Shown here: one piece after another, positions 18,829-20,747 of the stretch | Position numbering within the stretch: the first letter of the stretch is position 1 | Layout: each line of letters begins with the position of its first letter | NCBI GenBank assembly: GCA_008931825.1 | Contig: QXVZ01017113.1 | Coordinates: forward strand, 1-20,747 | Reading direction: 5' to 3' | Origin: Phallusia fumigata | Taxonomy: Eukaryota; Chordata; Ascidiacea; Phlebobranchia; Ascidiidae | Length of the DNA stretch: 20,747 bases | Translations under genes and position numbers: made by a program | The notes under the pieces: model-generated | Seen by the model: the letters and a program-made list of their open reading frames with translations, nothing else | The model's database searches: none | What the model was told of the DNA's origin: nothing

Positions 18829-20733
18829 ATGGAGAGGTACCAGGCCTCTTGCTTCGTGTTAGTGGTTTTTTTTGGACTCACAAAAGGACAAACAACCATC
18901 GATCCATCATTTGCTGCCTACACACCTGTTTGTAAGTATTTGCTGTCTATATTGTACTGGTTCAACGATCCAAGATGGCAGTAAGGCACGGTACATATTA
19001 AGTTTGTGCGTACCTCGTTACGAAGGGCGTACCGTACCACCGTGTCATGCCTTTTGATGATTTGTGCTGCGTACCGTATCGTACCGTACCGTACTGCCAT
19101 CCATTGTCAAGGATAGGAAACAGTACGGTACGTATTGTGCGTATCACGTACCTCGTTGCGAAGGGTTTACCGTATAGGGCGTACATGATTTTTGTTATGT
19201 ACGTACCGTACCGTACTGCCAACCTTGGGACCGATATGGTAAATATATGCCCTCATTGGATTTTTACCACGACACAAAAAAGCATGAGGCTAAATAAATA
19301 TAAAGTTTCTTGTAAACTATACGCACTTTTACTTGTGTCCCAAGCATGGTCGCCGGCGAAAATTCTCCAAGAGGGGAAAAATCTTTATGCCTAATTAACA
19401 CTTTTTCATTAATGAGATTTTTATATAGCAGGTTTGTGAATGTTAATGTACATTTTTTGGGAGTCCAGTATGGGGCAAGTGCCGCCTCTTGCCCCTACGT
19501 GCTGGCACCCATGGTCTCAAGGGAATCTGGCCTCTAAAGCATGAAAAACACACAAATACGACTATTTATTACTATTTTTTCGAAAATTTACTCGTACTAA
19601 TGCAACTACTTATTACTAATTTTAGCTCATCGTACTTATTTCGCGCACTTATTACATTTGCAATCTGCAACGTTTTCGTCCAACTTACTCGGCAAATTAA
19701 GCATCGTTAGAAAAAGGGTAAAACTTTTCATCAGAATTCATGTAAACTTCATCATGTGAAAAGCTGCACTAACAGGGCGGGGAAAGGTAAAAGTGGTAAT
19801 GGTTATTTTCTTTTTAGCAATGCATACATGTGGGCCTAACACTACATCGGCTCGCGAAGTTATCCAGCTGACTGAGAGATGTGGGACTCTCTTGTCGCCG
19901 TGTTTCGGTGTCCGGAATTATCCATTGGAGATCACCGAAGGCTTTATCATCTGGAACCTCAACTTTGCTCAACCGATAGCCGGTAAGCCTTTTACATGCA
20001 CACTGTGATGTAACATTATATTCTGACAACATAAAACGAGTTTCCGTATCCCATTTACTCCACGTTCCGGTGTAGAGCGAGTTTTTACGTTTTTGGAAGT
20101 AATAAAGAAAGCCAGAACATTATAGTTTGAACATTTTAGCACTTTTACTAAATGGCGATAAATTTACGAACCATGTCAGGTTTCGATTCGGTGTGACAAA
20201 ATTATTGCATAAAAAAATAACAGAACTTCCTTTGTTTGACGTAGGGTAATTTTTTATTTTAAATTAATTGGAGTTCTCTATTTTACCTGCATTATGAAAA
20301 TTCCTTTAAGCAGAGGTCTCTAAAATGATACTAAAATCTTTTTCCCAAGGTATGCGTCTCATTGCTAACCAGTTCGAAACGAACGGCATCAATGGAATTA
20401 TGTACATCGGAAGATCTGTTTCCGACCCCTCGGGGACATTTAGAGTTACCAGGTAACAAATCAAATCATTTTCCCCGCATGTATCTGGAACAGTGTATTT
20501 CCAACTAATTGCTTTCGTTTTGTCCTATGAAAAGGGATTTTCAAATTTACGGAAGTCTTACCAATCCTACGGGTCCAAATCCATTCACATTTGTGAACTC
20601 CTCAGTTAATGCTTCAAGAAACGGGATAAACACATTCTTTTTCAACGACGTTGAACCGCTCTTCATGAGCTTTTACTCGTCGCTCGAACCATCAGATACG
20701 GGATTCAATATCTCCTACTGCCTCGGTAATTAA
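18829..20733 (+). CDS. Secreted glycoprotein, unrecognised family (4 exons, maybe continuing)
   Basis: Exons 18829-18931, 19818-19982, 20350-20452 and 20535-20733 join in phase (donors gtaagt, gtaagc, gtaaca; introns 886, 367 and 82 bp) and encode 189 residues. Residues 1-20 are a clear signal peptide (hydrophobic FVLVVFFGL), with cleavage likely near Gly20-Gln21. The mature part has Cys39, Cys56, Cys63 and Cys186, enough for two disulphides, and N-glycosylation sequons at Asn42, Asn145, Asn149 and Asn182. Alternating hydrophobic stretches (EGFIIWNLNFAQPIAGMRL, NTFFFNDVEPLFMSFY) suggest a beta-sandwich. There is no transmembrane segment. The end is ambiguous: the last exon reads CLGN then TAA at 20731-20733, but CTCG followed by gtaatt at 20726 is a usable phase-1 donor, so the gene may continue outside the window. 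Function unknown. Confidence 0.65.
18965..19236. mobile_element. Composite inverted-repeat (MITE-like) element in intron 1
   Basis: Two related units sit in tandem at 18977-19098 and 19121-19220. Each begins with (GG)CAGTAAGG- or CAGTACGG-type sequence, ends with TACCGTACTGCC, and shares an internal GTACCTCGTTACGAAGGG-like core. The outer ends are inverted copies for about 30 bp (CGATCCAAGATGGCAGTA against CGGTCCCAAGGTTGGCAGTA on the other strand). The same CCAAG/CCTTG plus GGCAGTA signature recurs, less perfectly, at the internal junction. No transposase is present, so it would be non-autonomous. The YGT/RYGT-repeating open frames on its minus strand are by-products of the GGTAC repeats. Confidence 0.65.
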
Positions 20734-20747
20734 AAGCGGATCAACTT

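Overview
The window is animal nuclear DNA. Coding sequence is broken into short exons with GT-AG introns of about 80 bp to 5 kb, and no operon or bacterial signal is present. It is AT-rich by eye, CG dinucleotides are not obviously depleted, and introns carry degenerate minisatellites and small inverted-repeat elements. Two nearly identical 205-208 bp copies joined by a single N look like two diverged haplotypes placed in tandem. Together with a strong orphan 3' splice site in front of a gene, this fits a highly polymorphic invertebrate such as a tunicate (Ciona-like). That assignment is an inference.

Layout. (1) 1-9983, plus strand: the 3' part of a multi-exon gene with seven consecutive coding exons at 1225-1334, 1584-1742, 2680-2782, 3026-3131, 3950-4081, 4695-4826 and 9888-9983 (stop). 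All phases join. They give 278 residues that begin inside a Sec23/Sec24-like beta-sandwich and helical region, then a Ser/Pro-rich linker and a Lys-rich tail. The best guess is a Sec23/24-like protein of the circularly permuted Ras (cpRAS) type. Its introns hold a 325-bp minisatellite abutting an acceptor, a tRNA-like relic and one 5-kb intron. (2) 9984-12045: 3' flank with two perfect CRE palindromes just after the stop. (3) 12046-12873: a terminal-type exon at 12046-12161, then a duplicated block, then two phase-compatible exons (12523-12654 and 12824-12873). These suggest the 3' end(s) of an unrecognised gene. (4) 12874-18747: about 5.9 kb without a convincing gene, apart from a GC-richer island at about 16.25-17.05 kb with open minus-strand frames. 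(5) 18748-20733: the 5' part, or possibly all, of a gene for a small secreted glycoprotein with a signal peptide, four mature cysteines and four N-glycosylation sequons. Its first intron carries a composite inverted-repeat element.

The genes show no functional link. The most unusual points are the minisatellite whose units resemble branch site plus 3' splice site, the exon-preserving duplication around the N, the excess of TGACGTCA palindromes, and the composite hairpin element. No complete novel system can be claimed.
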